A stretch of DNA of 64,000 nt, from NCBI RefSeq assembly GCF_001839655.2, contig NZ_CP056087.1, positions 868,001-932,000 on the forward strand. Reading direction: 5' to 3'. A program made the translations under genes and the position numbers. The DNA comes from Pseudomonas argentinensis. Lineage in GTDB: Bacteria; Pseudomonadota; Gammaproteobacteria; Pseudomonadales; Pseudomonadaceae. Shown piece by piece: positions 30,950-39,050 of this stretch. A model generated the notes under the pieces. The model was not told where the DNA came from. It was given only the letters and a program-made list of their open reading frames with translations, and did not search any database. Each line of letters starts with the position of its first letter. Within the stretch, counting starts at the first letter, position 1.

Positions 30950-31795
30950 ATGAACTACCGCCATGCCTTCCACGCCGGCAACCACGCCGATGTGCTCAAA
31001 CACCTGGTGCTGTGCCGCCTGTTCGCGCTGTTGGCGCGCAAGGACGCGCCCTACGCCTACCTGGATAGCCATGCCGGCGTTGGCCTGTACGACCTGGCAG
31101 GCGACCAGGCCAGCCGCACCGGTGAGTGGCGCGAAGGTATCGGTCGCGTGTGGGAGGCTGCTGATGCGCCCGAGCCGCTGCTCGATTACCTGGAAGTGAT
31201 TCGCGCCATGAACCCCGATGGCGTGCTGCGCCATTACCCGGGTTCGCCCGAATTGGCCCGCCTGCAGACCCGCGAGCAGGATCGCCTGCACCTGAACGAG
31301 AAACACCCGGACGACGGCCAGGCGCTCAAGGAAAACATGGCCGGCGACCGCCGCGTGGCCGTGCACCTGGGCGAGGGCTGGCACCTGCCGCGCGCCCTGT
31401 TGCCGACCCGCGAGAAGCGCGCGGTGCTGCTGATCGACCCGCCGTTCGAGAAGGCCGATGAGCTGGAGCGCTGCGTCACCGCGCTCAACGAAGCCATCGG
31501 ACGCATGCGTCAGACCATCGTGGCAGTCTGGTACCCGATCAAGGACGAACGCCAGCTCAAGCGTTTCTACCGGGATATGGAAAAGAGCGCGGCGCCGAAA
31601 CTGCTGCGCGCCGAGCTCTTCGTCCATCCGGCCGACGACGCCGGGCGCCTCAACGGCTCGGGCCTGCTGATCAGCAATCCACCATGGGGCTTGGAAGAAG
31701 AACTGCGCGAACTGCTGCCCTGGTTGGCCGAGCGCCTGGCGCAAAGCCACGGCAGCTGGCGGCTCGACTGGCTGATCGCCGAGCAGCAGGCATAG
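30950..31795 (+). CDS. rlmJ: 23S rRNA (adenine(2030)-N(6))-methyltransferase RlmJ
   Basis: RlmJ methylates A2030 of 23S rRNA. The 281 residues begin with the family signature MNYRHAFHAGNHADVLKH, continue with YLDSHAGVGLYDL for SAM binding, and have the catalytic DPPFE (a DPPY variant) in LLIDPPFEKADELERC. The second of two adjacent ATG codons is taken as start because of the ribosome binding site spacing and the conserved first residues. The short terminal-inverted-repeat element begins three bases after its TAG stop. Confidence 0.94.
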   Translation: MNYRHAFHAGNHADVLKHLVLCRLFALLARKDAPYAYLDSHAGVGLYDLAGDQASRTGEWREGIGRVWEAADAPEPLLDYLEVIRAMNPDGVLRHYPGSPELARLQTREQDRLHLNEKHPDDGQALKENMAGDRRVAVHLGEGWHLPRALLPTREKRAVLLIDPPFEKADELERCVTALNEAIGRMRQTIVAVWYPIKDERQLKRFYRDMEKSAAPKLLRAELFVHPADDAGRLNGSGLLISNPPWGLEEELRELLPWLAERLAQSHGSWRLDWLIAEQQA

Positions 31796-31797
31796 GG

Positions 31798-31852
31798 CTA
31801 GGGTCTGTTCCCGTTTCAGCGCGAGCCGCGTTGCAGCGAGAACAGACCCTAG
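31798..31852. mobile_element. Short 55-bp derivative of the CTAGGGTCTGTT element
   Basis: Outer ends are perfect 12-base inverted repeats CTAGGGTCTGTT / AACAGACCCTAG. The first 43 bases match the right end of the 298-bp element at 23700-23997 (read inverted) with about three substitutions, including the shared CGTTTCAGCGCGAGCCGCG stretch. The rest of the long element is missing, so this looks like an internal-deletion form. It fills the gap between the convergent rlmJ and HD-GYP genes. Its terminal CTA, read on the minus strand, is the TAG stop of the HD-GYP gene (31849-31851). Confidence 0.8.
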
Positions 31853-33102
31853 CGGCGTCGTGGATCGACGTAGTAGGTCAGCTGCTGGCGCGGGTTGAGG
31901 TATTCGAGGGCCTCGGGCGGTAACTGCGAGGGACGAATGCTCGCTGCGATGGCCAGCTTCGACTCGGCCTCCAGATTGACGATCAACGCCTCCTCCTTGG
32001 GCACGGCCGGATCGTAGATGATCAGGGTCGGTTTCAGGGGCAGCGTCGGGTGCATGCCCAGCACCAGCGCGTAGCGCTCGTCCTCGAGCTGCACCAGGCT
32101 GCCGGGCGGGTAAACGCCCATGCAGCGGATAAAGGCTTTCAGGGCGACATCGTCGAAGCGCACCCGATACTGCGGCAGGAACATCCGCGCCAGCGCTTCG
32201 TGGGGGCTCAGCGCCACCCGCGGGTCGAGCGGATTGCACAGGTTGTCGAAGTGGTTGGCGATGCACACGATCCGGCTCAAACGGCCGATGGACGCCTCTC
32301 GCAACTGCTGTGGATAACCGCTGCCGTCACAGTGCTCATGGTGCTCATGGATGATGCGCAGCACATCGTCGTCGAGCATCAGCTTCTCGCCCATGCGCTT
32401 GCCGTACAGCGTGTGCATTTCCAGCAATTGCTGCTCGGCGCGGGTCAGCGGTGGAGGTTTGAGCAGCACCTTGCTGGGCATCTCCAGCTTGCCGATGTCG
32501 TGCAACAGGGCACCCATGCCGAGCATGTGGCTGGCCTCGGCATCCAGGCCCAGCTGGCGGCCGAGCATCATCGACAGCACGGTGACGTTCAGCGAATGCA
32601 CATAGGCGTCTTCGGCGGCCTTGCCGGTGATGCTGTGCAGGGCGACGCCGTCCTCGCCGAGCATGGTGGCTACCAGTTCATTGACCAGTGCGCCGGCCTG
32701 CTTGACCGATTCTTCCGGCTGGTTGCGCAGGCTCTGGTTGAGGGTCTTGACCCGCTGGCTGGCCTGGATGAAGGCGCGATCGACTTCGGACAGGCGCTTG
32801 CGCAGCACGCTGAGCTGCTTGACCCGTGTCTGCCGTGCCTGCTCCTGAGGATCGGGCGGCGGTGGCGGGGCGGCGGGCGCCGGCACCGGCGTTTCAGCCA
32901 GGGTCAGTGGCTCGCAGTCGCTGCGCGCCGGGTCATAGCGCAGGCGCTTGAGGCCCAGAGTACGCAGCTGCTTGAGCTGGCCTTCGTCCTTGATCTTGAA
33001 GTTGCTGAAGGCGAACGAGTGCTCCCACCAGCTCAGGTCCAGATGAACATAGAGGCCGATACAGAGTTGATTGGGGGAGATGTAAGGCAGGTTGGCGGGC
33101 AT
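31849..33102 (-). CDS. HD-GYP domain cyclic-di-GMP phosphodiesterase
   Basis: The 417-residue protein has an N-terminal DUF3391-like part (to about residue 130, with a Pro-rich linker) and an HD-GYP domain (about 150-330). The metal and catalytic residues are in LLHDIGKLEMPSKVLLKP, the HTLYGKRMGEKLM segment, IIHEHHEHCDGSGYP and IVCIANHFDNLC, so the HD and GYP motifs are complete and the protein should hydrolyse c-di-GMP. The last coding triplets read Asp-Pro-Arg-Arg-Arg and the stop falls inside the neighbouring repeat element, so the C terminus may differ in strains lacking that element. Confidence 0.92.
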   Translation of the reverse strand: MPANLPYISPNQLCIGLYVHLDLSWWEHSFAFSNFKIKDEGQLKQLRTLGLKRLRYDPARSDCEPLTLAETPVPAPAAPPPPPDPQEQARQTRVKQLSVLRKRLSEVDRAFIQASQRVKTLNQSLRNQPEESVKQAGALVNELVATMLGEDGVALHSITGKAAEDAYVHSLNVTVLSMMLGRQLGLDAEASHMLGMGALLHDIGKLEMPSKVLLKPPPLTRAEQQLLEMHTLYGKRMGEKLMLDDDVLRIIHEHHEHCDGSGYPQQLREASIGRLSRIVCIANHFDNLCNPLDPRVALSPHEALARMFLPQYRVRFDDVALKAFIRCMGVYPPGSLVQLEDERYALVLGMHPTLPLKPTLIIYDPAVPKEEALIVNLEAESKLAIAASIRPSQLPPEALEYLNPRQQLTYYVDPRRR

Positions 33103-33170
33103 GCCGTGCTCGTGTTAGCTGGCTAATTGCCCACAGTTTAGCCGGCAGTCGAGGTGATGGCAGCAGTTCT

Positions 33171-33368
33171 TCAAGCCATCACGTCGATGCTGTTACCCAG
33201 GTTTGGCGGATTGGCGGGAGCGCTGACCGGTGCAGCGACCTGTACCAGGCCGCTGATGCTGGCGCTCTGTAGCTCAAGTGTCTTGCGCAGCAGCAGGAGC
33301 GACATCTGCGCGGAAATCTGCGCCGATGCCTGACTCGATAGCTGGCTGGCAATGCTGCTCAGCTCCAC
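33171..33368 (-). CDS. YjfB-like putative motility protein
   Basis: The 65-residue product is Ser/Ala/Gln-rich with an [19 protein letters not shown] region and matches the small YjfB motility-protein family seen in Bacillus and pseudomonads. The C terminus ends NSIDVMA, typical of the family. It has no membrane segment or signal peptide. A GTG start at 33368 follows an AGGAG site by about nine bases. Function is not established. It lies between msrA and the HD-GYP gene, all on the minus strand. Confidence 0.75.
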   Translation of the reverse strand: MELSSIASQLSSQASAQISAQMSLLLLRKTLELQSASISGLVQVAAPVSAPANPPNLGNSIDVMA

Positions 33369-33384
33369 GTCCGTCTGCTCCTAT

Positions 33385-34038
33385 TCAGGATTGAGGTGGC
33401 AGGCATACACCCGTACCGCCCAGGCCGCAATAACCTTCCGGGTTCTTGGCCAAGTATTGCTGATGATAAGCCTCAGCATAGTAGAAGGTCGGCGCCGGCG
33501 CGATCTCCGTGGTGATCTCGCCGAGGCCGGCCTTGCGCAGCTCCTCCTGGAACTGCTCCTGGCTGTGCCTGGCGGCGGCGAGTTGCTGCTCGTCAAGGCA
33601 GTAGATGGCCGAGCGATACTGGCTGCCGATGTCGTTGCCCTGGCGCATGCCCTGGGTCGGGTTGTGCACTTCCCAGAACACCTTGAGCAAGTCTTCGTAG
33701 CGGGTCAGCTTGGGATCGAATACCACCAGCACGACCTCAGCGTGACCGGTCAGGCCTGAACAGGTCTCCTCGTAGGTCGGGTTCGGCGTATGGCCGCCGG
33801 CGTAACCCACCGCCGTGGTCCAGACGCCCGGCTGCTGCCAGAAACGCCGCTCGGCGCCCCAGAAGCAGCCGAGGCCGAACAGGGCGCTCTGCAGGCCGGC
33901 GGGGAAAGGGCCCTGCAGCGGGTTGCCGTTGACGAAGTGGGCGTCGGGTACCGAGATCGGCGTTTCGCGGCCAGGCAAGGCCTGCTCGGCGCTGGGCAGT
34001 TCGAGTTTGTGGGCGAGGATTTCCGAGCGTAGGGCCAT
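33385..34038 (-). CDS. msrA: Peptide methionine (S)-S-oxide reductase MsrA
   Basis: MsrA repairs oxidised methionine (S form) in proteins using a catalytic Cys. The 217-residue protein has the nucleophile C58 in [38 protein letters not shown] for substrate binding, and a C-terminal Cys region ([12 protein letters not shown]) providing recycling cysteines. The N-terminal 50 residues are a short extension common in Pseudomonas MsrA. It sits directly after dipA, as in P. aeruginosa. Confidence 0.96.
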   Translation of the reverse strand: MALRSEILAHKLELPSAEQALPGRETPISVPDAHFVNGNPLQGPFPAGLQSALFGLGCFWGAERRFWQQPGVWTTAVGYAGGHTPNPTYEETCSGLTGHAEVVLVVFDPKLTRYEDLLKVFWEVHNPTQGMRQGNDIGSQYRSAIYCLDEQQLAAARHSQEQFQEELRKAGLGEITTEIAPAPTFYYAEAYHQQYLAKNPEGYCGLGGTGVCLPPQS

Positions 34039-34096
34039 GCTGACTGTTCTCCGAATCGTTGTGCTGGGGTAGACCGCGGTGGCTGACGGAGGTTGG

Positions 34097-36763
34097 TTAC
34101 CGTCTGGCGGCCGGGCGTCGCGAGTAGCGCTTGAGACTTTCTACCAGATCGCGGCCCGGAATGGGGCGATCGAATAGATAGCCCTGACCGATATCGCAGT
34201 GCTGACGGCGCAGGAACCCCAGCTGCGCGTGCGTCTCGACACCTTCGGCGACGACCTTGAGCTTGAGGTTGTGGGCCATGGCGATCACCGCGGAGGTGAT
34301 CTCCATGTCGTCCTCGCTCTCGGGGATGTCCTTGATGAAGCTGCGATCGATCTTGATCACGTCGATGGGGAATTTCTTCAGGTAGCTGAGCGACGAGTAG
34401 CCGGTGCCGAAGTCGTCCATGGCCAGGGTCAGGCCCAGTTGCTTGAGGGCATTGAGCTGGCTGCGGGTGCCGTCGGTAGCCTCCAGCAGCAGCCCTTCGG
34501 TCAGTTCCAGCTCGAGCAGGTTCGGCGGCAGCTGTTCTTCTTCGAGAATCGCGGCGATCGAGCCGACCAGATCCGGGTCGCTGAACTGTTTGGGCGACAG
34601 GTTGATGGCCACCTGGAGGTTGCCGAGCCCGACGGCGGTGAGTTGCTTGCTCATGCGGCACGCCTGGCGCACCACCCATTTGCCGATCGGCACGATGAGC
34701 CCGGTTTCCTCAGCCACGCTGATGAACTGGTCCGGGCGGATCATGCCTTTTTCCGGGTGCTGCCAGCGCAGCAGCGCTTCCATGCCCAGCAACTGGCCGG
34801 TCTTCAGGCACAGTTTGGGTTGGTAGAACACCTCGAGCTCGTTCTGCGTCAGGGCACGGCGCAGGTTGTTCTCGACGAACAGCTTGTAGTTGGCTTCCTC
34901 GTTCAGCGCATCGGTGAACACCTGCATCTGGTGCTTGCCGTTGGCCTTGGCCTTGTGCAGTGCGAGGCCGGCATGCTTCATCAGGGTCTGCGGGTCGGCG
35001 CCATGTTCGGGCGAGCAGGCCAGGCCCACGGAGCCGCTGATGATGATCAGCTGGTTGTCGACGAACAGCGGCTTGTCGAGGGTTTCCAGCACCTGCTGGG
35101 CGATCAGTTGGCCACGCTGGCTCTCGCAGTTGTCGAGCAGGATGGCGAATTCGTTGCTGGCGAAGCGCGCCAGGGTGCCTTCGCCGCTGAAGCTGTTGCG
35201 CAGGCGTTTGGCGAGGCTGACCAGCAGCTTGTCGCCAGTCTGGTGGCCGAGGGTGTCGTTGATGCGCTTGAAATTGTCGATGTCCACCAGCAGCAGGCTG
35301 ACCGGTGCGGTACCGCTGCTGAAGCGCTTTTCCAGCGCGCGGATGAAGGCGTAGCGGTTGCCCAGGCCGGTGAGGTTGTCGCTGTAGGCCAGGCGTTCGA
35401 TGCGCTGTTGGGACTGCTTGGTCTCGGTGATGTCTTCGTAGATGCCGATGTAGTGGGTCAGGGTGCCGTCGTCGGCATGCACCTTGGAGATCGAGAACTG
35501 GCTCCAGTAGGGCTCGAGGTTCTTGCGCCGGCTCTTGAACTCGCCCTGCCAGCTGTTCTGCTCGGCGAGCCCGGATTCACTGTCGAACAGCAGTTCGCTG
35601 AGATTCTCCAGGGCCGGCAGCTCGGCCAGCTGACGGCCCTGCACCTCGTCGGCGCTGTACTGGGTGATGGCCGTGAAGCTGGGGTTCACGTATTCCACCA
35701 TGCCGTCACGGTTGAGCAGAATGAAGGCGCTGGCGCTCTGCTCGACGGCGCGCTGGAACAGATACAGGGCGCTGGTGGCGTTGCGCCGCTCATGATTGCT
35801 CAGCACGTTGGCGTACTGGTCGGCCAGCTCGCCGGCAAAGGCGACTTCGTCCGCCTGCCAGGCCCGCGGGCCGCCGGTGTGTTCAAGGCAGAGCACGGCG
35901 ACCAGCTCACCGCCGACACGAATGCTGGCGTCAAGCATGGCCGATACCGACTTCGGCCGCAGGTAGTCGTCGAGCAATTCACGGGTGCGCGAGTCGTTCT
36001 CGGCGTCGTGAGCGTCCAGCGCACGGCCCTCCTTGAGGGCGCGCAGGTAATTCGGGTAGCGCCGGCCGTCGATCGGCTGCGGCATCTGGTGCTGCCCCTG
36101 CTCCTGGAGGTAGAGCGCCACAGGTTCGAGGGTATCGCCGTTGACCTGCCAGATACCGGCGCGCGATACGCCATAGATCTCGCAGGCGCTGCGGGTGATC
36201 AGTTCGGCGGCTTCACGGCAGGGGTCATTGCCCTGATAGCGCTGGCTGGCCAGGCGCACGATGAGCTGCTGCTGGGCGAAGGCGCGCGTCTGGTGCTGCT
36301 GCAGCTCGGCCTGGCTGCGCTGCAGGTCCTCCAGCGCCTCCTGCTGGTGGGCTGGCGAGTCCGCCGCTTCGTCACTGGTGATCATCAGGTAGCCGCGCAG
36401 CAGGGCGCGGCCGCGCTGCTTGAAGGGCTCACCCAGCTCCATCAGCTGCAACGGGCCGTGCGGCGTATGCAGGGTATAGCGCACCAGGTAACGGGAGTTT
36501 TCCGCGAGCTGCTGCTGGATGGCATCGTGCAGTCGGTAGCGCGCTTCCGGTTCCATCAGGCTGGCGTAGGGCGTTTCGACGAGATTGCAGAGGTCGCTGG
36601 GTGGGATGCCGAACTGCCTCTCGCAGCTCGCATCGATAAACAGCAGCAGCCAGTTCGCCTCGTTCATCCGCTCGAAACGCATCATGCCGAGCCGCGAGGG
36701 CACGGGCAATTGCGTCACGACCTCGGCCATGGCACGGCCTGCGGTATCGGGATGGCTCTTCAT
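34097..36763 (-). CDS. dipA: DipA-like PAS-GAF-PAS-GGDEF-EAL cyclic-di-GMP phosphodiesterase
   Basis: The 888-residue protein is arranged as PAS-like (about 25-135), GAF (about 175-325), PAS (about 340-455), GGDEF (about 463-620) and EAL (about 640-875). The GGDEF site is degenerate, reading ASNEF, so diguanylate cyclase activity is unlikely. The EAL part keeps [20 protein letters not shown] and [17 protein letters not shown], so it should cleave c-di-GMP. DipA of P. aeruginosa has the same ASNEF change and the same position between msrA and aceF, and controls biofilm dispersion and motility. No membrane segment is evident, so it is a cytosolic sensor. Confidence 0.92.
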   Translation of the reverse strand: MKSHPDTAGRAMAEVVTQLPVPSRLGMMRFERMNEANWLLLFIDASCERQFGIPPSDLCNLVETPYASLMEPEARYRLHDAIQQQLAENSRYLVRYTLHTPHGPLQLMELGEPFKQRGRALLRGYLMITSDEAADSPAHQQEALEDLQRSQAELQQHQTRAFAQQQLIVRLASQRYQGNDPCREAAELITRSACEIYGVSRAGIWQVNGDTLEPVALYLQEQGQHQMPQPIDGRRYPNYLRALKEGRALDAHDAENDSRTRELLDDYLRPKSVSAMLDASIRVGGELVAVLCLEHTGGPRAWQADEVAFAGELADQYANVLSNHERRNATSALYLFQRAVEQSASAFILLNRDGMVEYVNPSFTAITQYSADEVQGRQLAELPALENLSELLFDSESGLAEQNSWQGEFKSRRKNLEPYWSQFSISKVHADDGTLTHYIGIYEDITETKQSQQRIERLAYSDNLTGLGNRYAFIRALEKRFSSGTAPVSLLLVDIDNFKRINDTLGHQTGDKLLVSLAKRLRNSFSGEGTLARFASNEFAILLDNCESQRGQLIAQQVLETLDKPLFVDNQLIIISGSVGLACSPEHGADPQTLMKHAGLALHKAKANGKHQMQVFTDALNEEANYKLFVENNLRRALTQNELEVFYQPKLCLKTGQLLGMEALLRWQHPEKGMIRPDQFISVAEETGLIVPIGKWVVRQACRMSKQLTAVGLGNLQVAINLSPKQFSDPDLVGSIAAILEEEQLPPNLLELELTEGLLLEATDGTRSQLNALKQLGLTLAMDDFGTGYSSLSYLKKFPIDVIKIDRSFIKDIPESEDDMEITSAVIAMAHNLKLKVVAEGVETHAQLGFLRRQHCDIGQGYLFDRPIPGRDLVESLKRYSRRPAARR

Positions 36764-37012
36764 CGAATGGCTTTATCCATCGGCTGGCACAGCTTATTGA
36801 CCGGCCACATCACTATAGCGCTAACAAGGGGATTACCGTATCTGCTCCCGCCACCATGGGGCGATAGTGGTTGGCCTAGGTTGCACCATGGTGTGACGGC
36901 TGACAAGAAGTCTAATGGCATTGTGATGTCTTTATTTTAACTACCTGATTTGAAACGGATATTGCACGCAGTAAAAGGCATATGAACGGCCCGTTTGGCA
37001 ACATGAATGGGC
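36764..37012. other. Intergenic region between dipA and aceF
   Basis: About 250 noncoding, relatively AT-rich bases. They should hold the dipA promoter on the minus strand, because aceF ends on the other side with its own terminator. I see no convincing -35/-10 pair. A short imperfect palindrome around 36885-36900 (TTGCACCATGGTGTGAC) may be an operator. No ORF with family character was found. Confidence 0.35.
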
Positions 37013-37040
37013 AAAAAAAACCCCGCCGGATCGGGCGGGG
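37013..37040 (-). terminator. Rho-independent terminator after aceF
   Basis: Read on the minus strand, a GC-rich stem CCCCGCCCGATCCGGCGGGG is followed by eight T. It lies about 35 bases past the aceF stop and should end the aceEF message. Confidence 0.88.
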
Positions 37041-37074
37041 TCGAGGATACGAGCGTGGCGCTCGAAATAGGTGC

Positions 37075-39039
37075 TTACAGCAGCATGGTGCGGATGTCGG
37101 TCAGCACATCGCCCAGGCGCTTGGTGAAGCGGGCAGCAGCTGCACCATTGATCACCCGATGATCGTAGGACAGCGACAGCGGCAGCATCAGCTTGGGCTG
37201 GAAGGCCTTGCCATCCCAGACCGGCTGGATGGTCGCCTTGCTGACCCCGAGGATCGCCACTTCCGGCGCGTTGACGATCGGCGTGAAGCCGGTGCCGCCA
37301 ATGTGGCCGAGGCTGGAGATGGTGAAGCAGGCGCCCTGCATGTCGTCAGCCGACAGCTTCTTGTTGCGGGCCTTGTCAGCCAGTGCAGCGGCTTCGGCAG
37401 CCAGCTGCAGCAGGCTCTTCTGGTCGACGTTCTTGATCACCGGCACCAGCAGGCCGTCCGGTGTGTCGACGGCGAAGCCGATGTGCACGTATTTCTTGCG
37501 GATCACTGCCTTGCCGCTCGGTGCCAGGGAACTGTTGAAGTCCGGCAGCTCCTTGAGCAGGTAGGCACAGGCCTTGAGCAGCAATGGCAACACGGTCAGC
37601 TTGACGCCCGCCTTCTCGGCGACGGCTTTCTGGGCGACGCGGAAGGCTTCCAGCTCGGTGATGTCGGCCGAGTCGAACTGGGTCACGTGCGGCACGTTCA
37701 GCCAGCTGCGGTGCAGGTTGGCGGCGCCGACCTGCATCAGGCGGGTCATCGGCACTTCTTCGACTTCACCGAACTTGCTGAAGTCGACGGTCGGGATCGG
37801 CGGAATGCCGGCGCCGCCATTCGCGCCCGCGGCGGCGGCAGGAGCCGACTTGGCCTTCTGCAGTTCGGCCTTGACGTACGCCTGCACGTCTTCCTTGAGG
37901 ATTCGACCTTTCGGGCCACTGCCAGGCACCGAACTCAGCTCGACACCGAACTCGCGGGCCAGCTGACGCACCGCCGGGCCGGCGTGCACCTTGCTGCCGT
38001 CGCGGCTTGGCGCGGCAGCCGGAGCGGCCTGGGGTGTGGCCTTGGCCGGTGCGCTGCCTTGCACGTTGGCGGGCTTGGCCTGCTCCGGGTTAGCGGCGGG
38101 GGCCTGGGCGGCGGCGGCCGGTTTGGCGGCAGCCCCCTGGACCTTGAGGGTCAGGATCAGGTCGCCGGTCTTGGCCTGGTCGCCGACCTTGATGGCGATG
38201 CTTTCGATCACGCCGGCCTTGGGCGCGGGGATCTCCATGCTGGCCTTGGCCGATTCCAGGGTGATCAGGGACTGCTCGGCTGCCACGCTGTCGCCTTCCT
38301 TGACCAGCATCTCGATGACGCTGGCAGCGTCGGCGCCAATGTCCGGGATACGCACTTCTTCAGTGCTCTCACCGGCCGGTTCTTCGGCTGCCGCAGCGGC
38401 CGGCGCTTCGGCCTGAGCCGGGGCGGCTGCCGGGGCTGGCGCGCTGGCGGCCTGCCCCTGGGCGCCCGCAGCACCCTTGAGCACCAGGATCAGGTCGCCG
38501 GTGCCGACTTCGTCACCGACCTTGACCGACACGCTCTCCACCACGCCGGCTGCCGGCGAGGGGATTTCCATGCTGGCCTTGTCGGACTCGAGGGTGATCA
38601 GCGACTGGTCGACTTCGATGCTGTCGCCCGGCTTGACCGCCACTTCGATGATGCTGGCCTTGGCGCTGGAGCCGATGTCCGGCACCTTGACTTCCTGAGG
38701 CCCGGCACTGCCGGCCGACTGAGCCTGGGGCTCGGCGGCTGGCTGCTCGGCAGCGGCAGGTGCTGCCTGCTCCTGCTTCTGCTCGGCAGGGGCGGCTTCA
38801 GCGTCGCCTTCCACGTCCAGTTCGAGCAGCTCGTCACCTTCTTTCAGGGTATCGCCGAGCTTGACCTTCAGGCTCTTGACCACGCCGGCCTTGGGGGCCG
38901 GGATTTCCATGCTGGCCTTGTCTGACTCCAAGGTCAGCAGGCTCTGGTCGGCTTCGATGCGGTCGCCGACCTTGACGAACAGCTCGATGATCTCACCTTC
39001 ACCGCCGCCGATGTCGGGTACGCGAATCAATTCACTCAC
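37075..39039 (-). CDS. aceF: Pyruvate dehydrogenase complex E2, dihydrolipoyl acetyltransferase AceF
   Basis: AceF forms the core of the pyruvate dehydrogenase complex and moves acetyl groups from E1 to CoA. The 654-residue protein has three N-terminal lipoyl domains, each with the lipoylated Lys in ESDKASMEIP (first at K41), ESDKASMEIP and ESAKASMEIP, separated by long Ala/Pro-rich linkers. A peripheral subunit-binding domain follows (HAGPAVRQLAREFGVEL), then the acetyltransferase domain with SLSYDHRVINGAAAARF. The usual Asp of the HxxxDG site is Asn here, as in other Pseudomonas AceF. The gene begins 11 bases after aceE, and a terminator follows it. Confidence 0.97.
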   Translation of the reverse strand: MSELIRVPDIGGGEGEIIELFVKVGDRIEADQSLLTLESDKASMEIPAPKAGVVKSLKVKLGDTLKEGDELLELDVEGDAEAAPAEQKQEQAAPAAAEQPAAEPQAQSAGSAGPQEVKVPDIGSSAKASIIEVAVKPGDSIEVDQSLITLESDKASMEIPSPAAGVVESVSVKVGDEVGTGDLILVLKGAAGAQGQAASAPAPAAAPAQAEAPAAAAAEEPAGESTEEVRIPDIGADAASVIEMLVKEGDSVAAEQSLITLESAKASMEIPAPKAGVIESIAIKVGDQAKTGDLILTLKVQGAAAKPAAAAQAPAANPEQAKPANVQGSAPAKATPQAAPAAAPSRDGSKVHAGPAVRQLAREFGVELSSVPGSGPKGRILKEDVQAYVKAELQKAKSAPAAAAGANGGAGIPPIPTVDFSKFGEVEEVPMTRLMQVGAANLHRSWLNVPHVTQFDSADITELEAFRVAQKAVAEKAGVKLTVLPLLLKACAYLLKELPDFNSSLAPSGKAVIRKKYVHIGFAVDTPDGLLVPVIKNVDQKSLLQLAAEAAALADKARNKKLSADDMQGACFTISSLGHIGGTGFTPIVNAPEVAILGVSKATIQPVWDGKAFQPKLMLPLSLSYDHRVINGAAAARFTKRLGDVLTDIRTMLL

Positions 39040-39050
39040 AATGCGTCTCC

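Noticed and set aside
34199..36940. Long plus-strand open frame opposite dipA
   Set aside because: The minus strand shows PAS, GAF, GGDEF-like and EAL domains; the opposite frame shows none and no ribosome binding site.
37193..38925. Plus-strand frame rich in Gly and Leu opposite aceF
   Set aside because: It mirrors the Ala/Pro-rich linkers and lipoyl repeats of AceF; repetition of the sense gene explains its repeats.
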